64,000 nt of DNA. Source: Leptospira fluminis. GTDB taxonomy: Bacteria > Spirochaetota > Leptospiria > Leptospirales > Leptospiraceae. Where the stretch lies: assembly GCF_004771275.1 (NCBI RefSeq), contig NZ_RQEV01000008.1, positions 62,001 to 126,000 on the forward strand. The letters are read 5' to 3'. Both the position numbers and the translations under genes were made by a program. The notes beneath the pieces were generated by a model that was not told the DNA's origin, searched no databases, and saw only the letters and a list, made by a program, of their open reading frames with translations. Each line of letters begins with the position of its first letter. The stretch's first letter is position 1. Below are positions 34,459 through 43,031 of this stretch, in pieces.

Positions 34459-36798
34459 ATGGATATTTTTCTGATCATCGTAGGAGTCATGTGCATCCTT
34501 GGAGTGATGGACCTCGTCGTAGGGGTCTCTAACGACGCGGTGAATTTTACGAACTCTGCGGTGGGTGCTAGAGCCGCTTCCCGCCGGTCTATCCTGATCA
34601 TCGCATCCATCGGAGTGTTGGTCGGAGCCATGAGTTCCAGCGGAATGATGGAAGTCGCCAGAAAAGGGATTTTTCGACCGGAATACTTCACTCTGGCGGA
34701 GTTGATGTTTCTCTTTTTGGCGGTAATGGTCGCTGATATCATCCTTCTGGATCTTTATAATACCTTAGGACTTCCCACATCCACGACGGTTTCCTTGGTC
34801 TTCGAATTGCTCGGCGCCTCTCTGGCGATCGCATTCCTAAAGACGGAAACCCCGAACGACGCCTTCAGAATCATCAACGCGGAAAGTGCCCTCAAAATCA
34901 TCTTCGGAATCGTACTCTCGGTCATTCTTGCTTTTTTTGCCGGAATGATCCTCATGTTTCTCTTCCGTCTAGTCTTCAGTTTCAAATTGGAAAAAACCAT
35001 CCGTCGCTTCGGCGGCGTGTTCGCGGGATTGGCTACGACTACCGTTTTATTCTTCGTACTTTTGACGGCGATGAAAGGCTCCACTCTGATCGGTAAAGAC
35101 ATGCTGAAATGGATGGACCTTCACTTCGGTCGGATCCTTCTTTTTTCCTTCATCGGGTTTTCGGTGCTCTTCCAAATTCTGGTACTTTCCGGTAGAAACG
35201 TTCTTAAATTCGTGGTGCTCCTGGGAACGGCGGCTCTCGCCATGGCTTTTGCCAGCAACGACTTGGTGAATTTCATCGGAGTTCCCATCGCGAGCCTCCA
35301 AACGCACGAATTGATCCGATCCTCCAACGGGGATCCGGGTGCGCTGGCGATCGGTCTGGCGGGAGAAGTCCCCACGCCGAACCTTCTACTGTTCCTCGCC
35401 GCTCTCGTAATGATCATCTCTCTCTTCCGTTCCAAGAAAGCGGAAACGGTTACGCTGACGGAAGTCAACCTGGGTTCCCAAGGAGAAACGATCGAAACGT
35501 TTCAGACCAGCTTAGCGGCAAGAGTATTCGTTCAGATAGCGTTAGGAATCTACCGACCTCTTCGCGCCATTCTTCCGAAATCCTTACGTTCTTGGATCGC
35601 GGAAAGGATGAAAAACAACGCCGCCGACGACATCGTGCGGATCCACGAGTCGGACGCCTTCGATCTCTTACGCGCGTCGGTCAATATCCTGATCGCCTCC
35701 GGTCTAATCCTGATCGGAACCATGCAAAAGCTTCCGCTTTCCACCACCTTCGTCACCTTCATGGTAGCGATGGGAACGTCTCTTGCCGACGGCGCTTGGC
35801 AGAAGGAAAACGCAATCCACCGAGTCAGCGGGGTACTGACCGTCGTAGGCGGTTGGTTCATGACTGCGATCTTTGCGTCCGTGCTTGGCGGGGTCATTGC
35901 GGTTTCCTTCTTTTATTTCGGGTTCGCTGCGGTGGTGGGAATCCTCGCCTTGACTCTTTTCCTCGTCGTCCTATTCGCGAAAGTGCACGGGCAACGAAAA
36001 GCGTCCTACGACGAGAGCGTGGAAAAGTTGGTCAACCTGACCAAGCATCCGGAAAAGGCCTTGGCCAAAACCATTTCCTCCATTTCGGGGAGCCTCATCC
36101 TCGCCAAGAAGGCGATGAACAACGTCTGCTCCGGATACATCAACGGTAAAAAGAAGGATTTCAAGCAAACGGGTAGACTTTTAAAAAACCTGAAAAAGAC
36201 GTACGAGAGTTCGATATCCGGCTTTCTGACTTTGGCGGAAAGACACTTCGACGAAAGCGAATTCCAATCCATCCATCCGATGACCGGCGCTCTCGGTTAT
36301 ATTGATCGGATCTCCGAAAATATTTCGAACATACTCAGAAGCAGTTCGAACAGCATAGATTCCCATCGCACCGCGTTGAACAGGGACGAACGAGAGGATC
36401 TGAAAGACCTACGCAAACTTGCCGAGGAAGGGTTCGAACTTTTGGTGGATTCCGATAAGATTCCTAGCTTGTTGGAAAAAGCCAGATCCAAAAAGAAACT
36501 CAAAGAGCTCTCCGATATCAAAATCCGGATTTATAAAAACCAGATGAAACGGATCCGGAAGGGAGAAAGCAAACTGAAGTCCAGCGTCGCCTATTTCGTA
36601 ATCGTCGAGGAGCTGGTGGACATCAACGAAAACCTAATGGCCCTCGCCGAAGAATTGGGACAGGTGATCCCCTGGGCGGAAAGTAAGAAAAGGGCCCTGC
36701 AAAGGTCGGCTCCCCATACAAGCAACGGCAAAATTTCAGCGTTTCCGCCTCCACCGGAAGGAAAGCAGAAGAAAAAGAAGAAGAAACAGAAGACCTAA
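34459..36798 (+). CDS. PiT-family inorganic phosphate transporter with a PhoU-like C-terminal domain
   Basis: A 779-residue membrane protein. Residues 1 to about 530 carry around ten to eleven membrane segments and both copies of the PiT signature: GVSNDAVNFTNSAVG near residue 22 and FASNDLVNFIGVPIA near residue 270, each with the ND pair that binds phosphate/cation. Residues about 545-745 form a charged helical domain resembling PhoU, ending in a Lys-rich tail (KQKKKKKKQKT). PiT-PhoU pairs are common as separate genes; here both are on one chain. The gene is followed by a strong bidirectional terminator. Other PiT substrates such as sulfate cannot be excluded. Confidence 0.9.
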   Translation: MDIFLIIVGVMCILGVMDLVVGVSNDAVNFTNSAVGARAASRRSILIIASIGVLVGAMSSSGMMEVARKGIFRPEYFTLAELMFLFLAVMVADIILLDLYNTLGLPTSTTVSLVFELLGASLAIAFLKTETPNDAFRIINAESALKIIFGIVLSVILAFFAGMILMFLFRLVFSFKLEKTIRRFGGVFAGLATTTVLFFVLLTAMKGSTLIGKDMLKWMDLHFGRILLFSFIGFSVLFQILVLSGRNVLKFVVLLGTAALAMAFASNDLVNFIGVPIASLQTHELIRSSNGDPGALAIGLAGEVPTPNLLLFLAALVMIISLFRSKKAETVTLTEVNLGSQGETIETFQTSLAARVFVQIALGIYRPLRAILPKSLRSWIAERMKNNAADDIVRIHESDAFDLLRASVNILIASGLILIGTMQKLPLSTTFVTFMVAMGTSLADGAWQKENAIHRVSGVLTVVGGWFMTAIFASVLGGVIAVSFFYFGFAAVVGILALTLFLVVLFAKVHGQRKASYDESVEKLVNLTKHPEKALAKTISSISGSLILAKKAMNNVCSGYINGKKKDFKQTGRLLKNLKKTYESSISGFLTLAERHFDESEFQSIHPMTGALGYIDRISENISNILRSSSNSIDSHRTALNRDEREDLKDLRKLAEEGFELLVDSDKIPSLLEKARSKKKLKELSDIKIRIYKNQMKRIRKGESKLKSSVAYFVIVEELVDINENLMALAEELGQVIPWAESKKRALQRSAPHTSNGKISAFPPPPEGKQKKKKKKQKT

Positions 36799-36803
36799 AA
36801 AAG

Positions 36804-36834
36804 AAACCCGCCTAAGAGCGGGTTTTCGATTTTT
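36804..36834. terminator. Bidirectional terminator between the PiT and TRAP genes
   Basis: Arms ACCCGC and GCGGGT enclose a CTAAGA loop. The hairpin is flanked by A-rich sequence on one side and TTTTCGATTTTT on the other, so it can end transcription of the PiT gene (stop at 36798) and of the convergent TRAP permease gene (stop at 36847). Confidence 0.85.
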
Positions 36835-36846
36835 ATCCTGCCTCTT

Positions 36847-38817
36847 TCAACCGAATAGGATCGGCCCGAAAGCGGTTACGAGTAACGTGAGAAAAAGCAC
36901 TACGATCGGGATAACGATATGCTCGTGTCTTCCGAGAAATCCCTTTCCGTCCAGGGTCGTATCCTTTACCAAAAGTTCCCGGACGACGTGTTTCGTAAGC
37001 AGATGGTTTAAGGCTACGGGAGGAGTTAGATATCCCAATTCGAAGGAAACGAGCGCGGTCATCCAGAAATTCAAAGGATGAATTCCGTTGGCCTTCGCGA
37101 TCGGATAGAGGGTAACGGAAACCAGAATCACCGCTCCGTACGGATCCATCAGCATCCCGATAATTACTAATGCGATCGTCAGCACCACCATCGCGGAAAT
37201 CGGAGAACCCAATTGTGTGGGAAATAGATTGATGACCTCGGATCTTTCGAACACTCCTCCCATACAGGCGGAAAGCCCCATAAGCAGTAAAAGAGCGCCT
37301 AGGTGGGATCCCGCGTCGTACGAAGTCCTGGAAAGTTTTACCGCTTCTCTCGCAGGCTCGGTGATGGGATGCGAAGATTTGGATAGTTTATAATCTATGG
37401 ACAATAACGCGAGCATCGCAAGAGGCAGAATGTACGGTGCGGTATGTTCGTCGAAATGCGTACCCAAGCCTAAAACGATGATGAGAACGATGGAAACCGA
37501 AACCAGCATATAGATGCTGAAAGGCTTAAACGCTTTCCAGGTTTGTTGCCACGCGTCTGCCGCGGGACGGATTTTCCAGGATTCCTTTCTCGTAAACCAG
37601 CTCACCAATAGGAAAAGGCTGGAAGAAACCGCAAAGACCCTCCAACCCCAATGGAACAGTTCGTCCGTCGTTACGTCTAGGTTCAAGGACGCAACGATGA
37701 CAACGAGTAGACAAGGAGGTAAAACCACTCCGAGACTTCCGGACATGGCTGTCGCAGCAAGAGCCCGTTCCTGTGTGGCGCCCGCCCTTCTCAACTCCGT
37801 AAAAATCGTGGCGCCTAAGGCAAGCACTACGATTCCGGACGCTCCGCTGTAGGCCGTGGGAAGAGCCGCTACCACCACGATGATTACCGCCATTAATTCC
37901 GAAGGAAGTTTCCACGGATTCAGAAGATCGAAAAATCTGTGTCCTAAAGAAGTGTCCCGAAGGAGAATTCCCGTCCATACATACAATCCGATCTGGATGT
38001 AAAGAGTCGCATGAGCCGTTAACTTTTGTAGGTAGATCGCCAAGCCCGCCGGATGGTGTTCTAAAACGAAAAAATACAGACCGCAAACGAAAGCCATCCA
38101 GCAATACAGGGGAATACAAAGAAGTATGTGTGCGAAGTTTCCTTTCTTTTCCTCGCTTTCTTTTCCCGGAGCGAAGACCGGATGACGGAGATTGTACAGA
38201 TTCAAAAAAGATAAAAAGGCCAAACCTGAAATCCATAGGACTTGGATCTGTGCCTCGACTCCTTTTTGGAGGGGAAGCATGTAAGCCGCGGAGACCAGAA
38301 CGATCAGGTTCGCCACGATCTGACTGAGTTCGGTTACGAATTCTTCTCTAAAATTCTCGGGGTTCCGTAGAGCGATATGGTATCTTCTCGTTGTGGAAAC
38401 GGTCCCTGCAACTAGGAGAAGAACGACCATCGTCATCGGAATATAATCCGTAGCAAAAATCGTAATCCAGGAAAGGCGCCTTTCTATACCGCAGTACGTC
38501 GCTTGGGTCCAGGTCAGATTCGCCGCCAGCTTTGCCAATTCCAACTGGGTTTCCGTGGGTCCGGAGGAGGAACTCTGCTTGGCGGTGGATCCCATGTCCA
38601 GCTCTTCCAAAAGCTCGGAGTCGGACTCGCTTACTTCCGCTCTTTGGTCGCCGGTTGCGGTGAGACCTGCCATGCAGACATTCCGGATCATCGCGTATTC
38701 GGGCCAAATACTTCCCCCCAGCCCTAAGAGCCTAGCTTGTACGAGCTGGGCCCCGCTCTGGATCAAAGGTACGAAAAGGAAAAACAATACGGACCAGGAA
38801 ACGATCTTTCTCCACAT
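36847..38817 (-). CDS. TRAP transporter permease, fused small (DctQ) and large (DctM) subunits
   Basis: A 656-residue membrane protein. The N-terminal part (to about 200) carries four to five membrane segments of the DctQ type, interrupted by a polar stretch (SESDSELLEELDMGSTAKQSSSS in outline). The rest is DctM, with SGIVVLALGATIFTELRRAGA, ATAMSGSLGVVLPPCLLVVIV and YLTPPVALNHLL. Fused QM subunits are common in periplasmic TRAP transporters and in the treponemal TatQ-M. GAGGATAG lies about 10 nt upstream of the ATG. It is downstream of the binding-protein gene, separated by a hairpin at 38854-38882. Substrate unknown; carboxylates are typical for the family. Confidence 0.88.
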   Translation of the reverse strand: MWRKIVSWSVLFFLFVPLIQSGAQLVQARLLGLGGSIWPEYAMIRNVCMAGLTATGDQRAEVSESDSELLEELDMGSTAKQSSSSGPTETQLELAKLAANLTWTQATYCGIERRLSWITIFATDYIPMTMVVLLLVAGTVSTTRRYHIALRNPENFREEFVTELSQIVANLIVLVSAAYMLPLQKGVEAQIQVLWISGLAFLSFLNLYNLRHPVFAPGKESEEKKGNFAHILLCIPLYCWMAFVCGLYFFVLEHHPAGLAIYLQKLTAHATLYIQIGLYVWTGILLRDTSLGHRFFDLLNPWKLPSELMAVIIVVVAALPTAYSGASGIVVLALGATIFTELRRAGATQERALAATAMSGSLGVVLPPCLLVVIVASLNLDVTTDELFHWGWRVFAVSSSLFLLVSWFTRKESWKIRPAADAWQQTWKAFKPFSIYMLVSVSIVLIIVLGLGTHFDEHTAPYILPLAMLALLSIDYKLSKSSHPITEPAREAVKLSRTSYDAGSHLGALLLLMGLSACMGGVFERSEVINLFPTQLGSPISAMVVLTIALVIIGMLMDPYGAVILVSVTLYPIAKANGIHPLNFWMTALVSFELGYLTPPVALNHLLTKHVVRELLVKDTTLDGKGFLGRHEHIVIPIVVLFLTLLVTAFGPILFG

Positions 38818-38853
38818 ATGAAACTCTATCCTCGGGATTTGCGGTCGATTGAA

Positions 38854-38882
38854 GGTCGCGGGAAAAAGGATTTTCCGCGACC
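38854..38882 (-). other. Intercistronic hairpin in the TRAP operon
   Basis: GGTCGCGG and CCGCGACC, extended by AAAA/TTTT with one bulge, form a strong stem with a GGA-type loop between the binding-protein stop (38918) and the permease start (38817). On the minus strand it is not followed by a T-run, so it is more likely an RNA-stabilising or attenuating element than a terminator. Confidence 0.55.
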
Positions 38883-38917
38883 GAATTTTATTTTAATTTT
38901 ATGGAATGGAAATCGGC

Positions 38918-39940
38918 TTATTCCAAATTATCGGAACATTCCGTCGCGCTCGAGTCCGCCTTGCAACGAACTCCCTTCATCAGCTTTAAGATCGCGGGGT
39001 GGTATACTTTCTTATCGCGTAATTTGATGCGGACTTCCCTGAATTTTTCGAAATAATTTTTGGCCAATTCCTTGGGGACTTCCAGCCAGAATTTTGCCGG
39101 AATCTCCTGCTCCGCCCTTTTGGTCAAAGCGAGCATGGAATCGAATTGGGATGAGGCCCAGCTTCTGGAGGTATTTCCGAAATTTTCCGGAAAATCCTTA
39201 TGCCGTGCCACGATCTGGAAGGTCAATTGACCGATGGGAAAACGGACGATACCTCCATTCGGAGAAATTCCCTTCATGAGTTCCAAAGGTTTGATCCCTA
39301 TGGCGGGAGAATAACAAGCATCCGCCCTTCCGTTATTAAAAATACCGGCAAAGGTGGCGATCTCCGCCGGAACCATGGAAGCGCCGACGATGTCCACCAT
39401 CGTAGTGGCTGCCTGGTCGTAGGTCAAAGTTGCGATCTTTTTGCCTGCCAAATCCTTGATATCTTTTAGATTTTTATCCCTAAGCAAAAGATACACTGCC
39501 CCGCCCGGAAACATGGCCATGGTTTCGTAGTCTCCGTCCACGTTCAACTTGCGTGCCTTCGGGTTGGCTAAAACTTCTATCGTTCTATGCAAAAGATCGT
39601 AACTAGGAAGCGCCCCGATCGCCTCGATGGATCCGGATTGAGGAACGTAACCGCGAACCCGTAAGGAGGTCAGGAATGCCATATGACATTTGCCCGCTTT
39701 AAAATCGCTGTTTGCCACCACCTCGTCGGTATAGGCTTTGAGATCCAGACGGATCCCCCAAGTGAGAGCTTGTGCTTGGTATCTCTGTGCGGATTTGTAC
39801 ACATCCCCATGAGCGCCGGAAGGATCGAAGACGCACATCGTGCGATCCACCGCCTCCGCCGCATCCGCATTCCGTAGCCCGACCGGACTTCCGAATGCGG
39901 ACAAAATCGCCGCAAGTAATATCAGTTTTTTCATTTTCAT
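38918..39940 (-). CDS. TRAP transporter periplasmic substrate-binding protein (TatP-like)
   Basis: A 340-residue protein with a signal peptide (LILLAAILSAFGSPVGLRNADA) and no lipobox. The mature part is a DctP/TAXI-like periplasmic binding protein: YQAQALTWGIRLDLKAYTD, KCHMAFLTSLRVRGY, IKDLAGKKIATLTYDQAATT and RADACYSPAI. Several Cys are present (MCVFDP, GKCHM, DACYS, VRCKAD, TECSD). The order TatT-like gene, binding protein, fused permease on the minus strand resembles the Treponema pallidum Tp0956-Tp0957-Tp0958 cluster. AGGAGAAA precedes the ATG. The ligand is unknown. Confidence 0.8.
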   Translation of the reverse strand: MKMKKLILLAAILSAFGSPVGLRNADAAEAVDRTMCVFDPSGAHGDVYKSAQRYQAQALTWGIRLDLKAYTDEVVANSDFKAGKCHMAFLTSLRVRGYVPQSGSIEAIGALPSYDLLHRTIEVLANPKARKLNVDGDYETMAMFPGGAVYLLLRDKNLKDIKDLAGKKIATLTYDQAATTMVDIVGASMVPAEIATFAGIFNNGRADACYSPAIGIKPLELMKGISPNGGIVRFPIGQLTFQIVARHKDFPENFGNTSRSWASSQFDSMLALTKRAEQEIPAKFWLEVPKELAKNYFEKFREVRIKLRDKKVYHPAILKLMKGVRCKADSSATECSDNLE

Positions 39941-39982
39941 TTTCTCCTACTCTTTCGGAACCCCGCTTCGAATCCCGAAAGT

Positions 39983-40984
39983 CTATAAGTCCTTTAATAA
40001 ATCGTCGTCTTCTTTCGCGTTCTTACGCTTCCCGCCCGGGAATTGACCGAAATGGATCGGCCCCCTATGTCCGGTTTCTTTCACCCAAATTTTATCCGAC
40101 TCGTGACGGGACAAACTCTCTGCAAACGTCTCCAACAAACGGAATTCCTTTTTGGGGGGAGACTGCTCCAGAGATTTTGCATGTTCCTGGATCAGCTTTT
40201 TCATCAATTCCAGATTTCCTCTTCCGGCCACGCCTTGGAGTTGGAAAGCGCGGGAAAGTCTGACTCCCGCTTGGTCACCCATCCGAACCGCTTCCTCCAA
40301 TTGCTTAAATGCGTCCTTTCCTTCCGGAGTGGCGCCGGGAACCGAAAGCCAAACCACCGCCTCGAAGGCCAAAGGCGTTCCCCACCATTTCTTAGGTTCC
40401 AGACATTTGGAAGCCTGAGAAACCACGGAAGGGATTTCCGTCGTAATACCCGCATATCCTTGTGCCGCACGATCGTGCAAGATCGCAAGCAAACCGGAAG
40501 CCAAGCCCACCATAAAATAGAATTCTTCCTCGTCGTTCATAGAGGGGCATTTGCCCTTCCATTCTCCGAAATATTGCAAAAAGCGATTATAGGAGTCCCC
40601 GTATCTTTTTGCCGCCAGCCCGTGTTGGCGGATCTGAACGGCTTGGAAATCGGAGGCTTCTTCTCCTTTCCCTTTTTTTACTGCCGCTAAATAAGAAAGT
40701 TCCGCTTCCTGAGCTTTACGTTCCGCACAGATGCCTGCTCCCATCTGCGCGACCATTACGGGCAATTCCACGGATGTCCCTACTCTTTCGAAAGAAGCAA
40801 TGAGGGGTCCTAAAGCTGTACCGCCGGTACAAACGGAATCGATATCATCCGAAGCCAAAAGATAAGGAACGAGATTGTCTGCGGCATACGAATTCAGAGT
40901 TCGTCCGGTGACGCGATATACGAGGGAACAGTTGAAAACGTTTATTGTAACAATCGTTACAAAAAAAAGAATGAGTTTCTTCAT
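39983..40984 (-). CDS. TRAP transporter T component (TatT family), predicted lipoprotein
   Basis: A 333-residue protein with a signal peptide ending TINVFNCSL (a loose lipobox, Cys near residue 19). The rest is helical with TPR-like character, with MVGLASGLLAILHDRAAQG, KWWGTPLAFEAVVWLSVPGA and RLSRAFQLQGVAGRGNLELMKKL. The middle matches the TatT (TRAP-associated TPR protein) pattern seen in Tp0956, whose trimer holds the binding protein. The ATG at 40984 (MKKLILFF) was chosen; a TTG 8 codons upstream would lengthen the leader. It lies 42 nt before the binding-protein gene, so it is probably first in the TRAP operon. Confidence 0.72.
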   Translation of the reverse strand: MKKLILFFVTIVTINVFNCSLVYRVTGRTLNSYAADNLVPYLLASDDIDSVCTGGTALGPLIASFERVGTSVELPVMVAQMGAGICAERKAQEAELSYLAAVKKGKGEEASDFQAVQIRQHGLAAKRYGDSYNRFLQYFGEWKGKCPSMNDEEEFYFMVGLASGLLAILHDRAAQGYAGITTEIPSVVSQASKCLEPKKWWGTPLAFEAVVWLSVPGATPEGKDAFKQLEEAVRMGDQAGVRLSRAFQLQGVAGRGNLELMKKLIQEHAKSLEQSPPKKEFRLLETFAESLSRHESDKIWVKETGHRGPIHFGQFPGGKRKNAKEDDDLLKDL

Positions 40985-41134
40985 GACGAAATAGGATGTG
41001 CTTTCCAAATAGAGATAGGGGAACTGTGGAAAACCTATGGAAAGGAGGATGTTCCGTCCAACTATTTTTTTTCTAATGATTGTTTTATTCTAAAATCGCG
41101 GTCGGGAACGATAAGGGCCCAAATTGTTCGCTTT

Positions 41135-42739
41135 TTAAGCAACCGAATTTGCGGTTCGGATCTTTTCGACCAGCGCAACCGTATCCTGCTCCGGTTCCAC
41201 TCCTAGTTCCTTTTTTAAGATCTTTTTTAAATCCTCGAATTTTCTGAGGGCTTCGTTCTTCCTGTCTAACAATTGCAAAGCCTCGAAATGGTATCTCCAG
41301 GCTCTTTCATCCAAATCGTCCAACCGAATCCAGCTTTCGGAATCCAGAAACAGGCCTTCAGCATTCGCACTCTTTTGGGAAGATTCGCAAAGGATCCGGT
41401 ACGTTTCGATTAGGCTTTTTCTTAAATAGTCCCGCTTTACGTCGGATTCCGGAAAATACAGATCGAATTCGAAAAAATCCCCTCTGTAGTGCTCCTGCGC
41501 ATTTCTGAATCCTGCAAGAGCCTCTCCTTCCTTCTTATTTCTCAACAAGCGATTGGCCTGCTCCAATTCCCTTTCGAATTCCGAAAAATCCACGATCACC
41601 AGATCTGGATGAAAATACAGTCTGTCTTCCGCAAAAACCAAGGCTTCCGGATTTCCCAGAATCTTGCGCAATCGGAACAATAGAGCGTGCAGGCTATTCA
41701 GCGCATTCTTTTCCGACATTCCGGGCCACAGGTTCTCCAGCAATTCCTCCTTATGGATTCCTTTTCCATAACGAACCACAAGTAGCTTAATGAGCTTCAG
41801 AAGTTTCTTTTTGCTGGAATATTCCGAAGGGGGGATTTTCTTTCCGTCCAATTCCAGCTCTAGAGGCCCCATCGTTTTGATTTTCAGGATTTGCGAATTG
41901 GATTCTTTCTTACGGGTCGCGACCTTATCCGTTGAAAAATCCGATCGGACAACCTCTCCGCTCTTATCCTGCGGCGATTTCGGACCGGATATCGGGGGCT
42001 CATCGAACGGGGACTTTAACCATTTCGAAATCGATTCCTTGAATTCCAGACGCACCTCCCGTTCGGATTTGTTCACAGTCAAGAAGCTATCCACCGAGAA
42101 CATCAGGATGAGAAAACTGAAATGAGAGGTGTAAGGGAGAGGCAGGACGTCGGTAGAAACCAGAATGTCCATAATGACGGAAGAGCAGAATAGAAAAAGA
42201 CCGAAGAGAAGAAACGGATTCTTAAAATGATTTTTCCGGAATTGGTTCATAACTTTGAACAAGGTCCAGAAGATCATCAACATTCCGGAAAGATACAGGT
42301 ACTGGACCAGGATCGGCTGCTTGGTTTCGTAAATGACGATACCTAGAGCGGGAAAACTTCTAGGATGAGACAACTGCATCGTGTATGCGTTCGGATCTGT
42401 GACCAGTATCCCGGAAAGTAGAAGGTTCAAAAAGATATAGAGGTAGGTGAAATCCCGGCTAAAAATCCTCCGGTAACTATTCACGAACAACACTAGAGAC
42501 GTGCCGAAAAAAGGGACCGCGGTATTTTCCAATCTCTCCCAGACCAACGCTTTTTGAGCGCTTTCCGCATTGATGGTTTGTATAAAAAAGAAAAGATATG
42601 CTCCGTAGGAAATTTGCAAAAATGCGAAGTGGAGCAAATAAACCTGCTTTCGGTTCCGGAAAAAAAGAACCAAATGGTGAAAGGTTCTGTAAACCAGAAC
42701 CGTAACGACCAAATAGCAGGAGAGTTGGTAATATGTCAT
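41135..42739 (-). CDS. Membrane-anchored SARP/BTAD-type transcriptional regulator
   Basis: A 534-residue protein. Residues 1 to about 225 hold about seven membrane segments (from MTYYQLSCYLVVTVLVY to FSFLILMFSVDSFL). A polar linker (about 230-285) leads to an OmpR-type winged helix from about 290 (SSKKKLLKLIKLLVVRYG, KNALNSLHALLFRLRKILG) and a bacterial transcriptional activation domain of TPR type (about 390-530: YRGDFFEFDLYFPES, ALQLLDRKNEALRKFEDLK). SARP proteins are normally soluble, so this resembles CadC-style one-component membrane signalling. AAAGGAAAG lies about 8 nt upstream of the ATG. It follows no partner gene closely; the TRAP operon lies just downstream. Confidence 0.85.
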   Translation of the reverse strand: MTYYQLSCYLVVTVLVYRTFHHLVLFFRNRKQVYLLHFAFLQISYGAYLFFFIQTINAESAQKALVWERLENTAVPFFGTSLVLFVNSYRRIFSRDFTYLYIFLNLLLSGILVTDPNAYTMQLSHPRSFPALGIVIYETKQPILVQYLYLSGMLMIFWTLFKVMNQFRKNHFKNPFLLFGLFLFCSSVIMDILVSTDVLPLPYTSHFSFLILMFSVDSFLTVNKSEREVRLEFKESISKWLKSPFDEPPISGPKSPQDKSGEVVRSDFSTDKVATRKKESNSQILKIKTMGPLELELDGKKIPPSEYSSKKKLLKLIKLLVVRYGKGIHKEELLENLWPGMSEKNALNSLHALLFRLRKILGNPEALVFAEDRLYFHPDLVIVDFSEFERELEQANRLLRNKKEGEALAGFRNAQEHYRGDFFEFDLYFPESDVKRDYLRKSLIETYRILCESSQKSANAEGLFLDSESWIRLDDLDERAWRYHFEALQLLDRKNEALRKFEDLKKILKKELGVEPEQDTVALVEKIRTANSVA

Positions 42740-42803
42740 GATCGACTTTCCTTTTCTATCTCACAAGGATTCCTGCAACCCATTTCTTAGAAGGAGACAA
42801 ATT

Positions 42804-42823
42804 TTGTGAATAAATGCTCACAA
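42804..42823. promoter_or_regulatory. TTGTGA-N8-TCACAA inverted repeat upstream of the membrane SARP gene
   Basis: A 6-bp inverted repeat, partly extended by AAATT/AATTT flanks, sits about 65 nt upstream of the SARP start. It resembles a Crp half-site pair, but the 8-nt gap differs from the usual 6, so it may be an autoregulatory site instead. Apart from this and the terminator at 42951-42983, the 42740-43031 gap shows no gene. Confidence 0.35.
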
Positions 42824-42950
42824 TTTACGACGTCCATCGCTATTTCAAATCGCAATTCTGAATTTATCCGAATCTAAAATACGGAGGGAACAGGAATAGA
42901 AGGAATAGTTTTCGATTCCGAACAAACAATTCTAAAACTGCCGAGCCAAT

Positions 42951-42983
42951 AAAAAAACCGGAAGAAAAAGATCCGGTTTTTTT
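42951..42983. terminator. Bidirectional terminator at the end of the lipoprotein operon
   Basis: Arms ACCGGA and TCCGGT with an A-rich loop are flanked by seven A on the left and seven T on the right, so the hairpin can terminate in both directions. It lies about 50 nt beyond the stop of the 1251-residue lipoprotein gene on the minus strand. Confidence 0.85.
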
Positions 42984-43031
42984 ATAATTAACGTTCACAA
43001 TAAAGGCGGGGGACAACCCGTCCCCTCTTCT

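Noticed and set aside
42804..42823. Classical Crp site
   Set aside because: The half-sites fit, but the gap is 8 nt rather than 6, so it is listed only as an inverted repeat.
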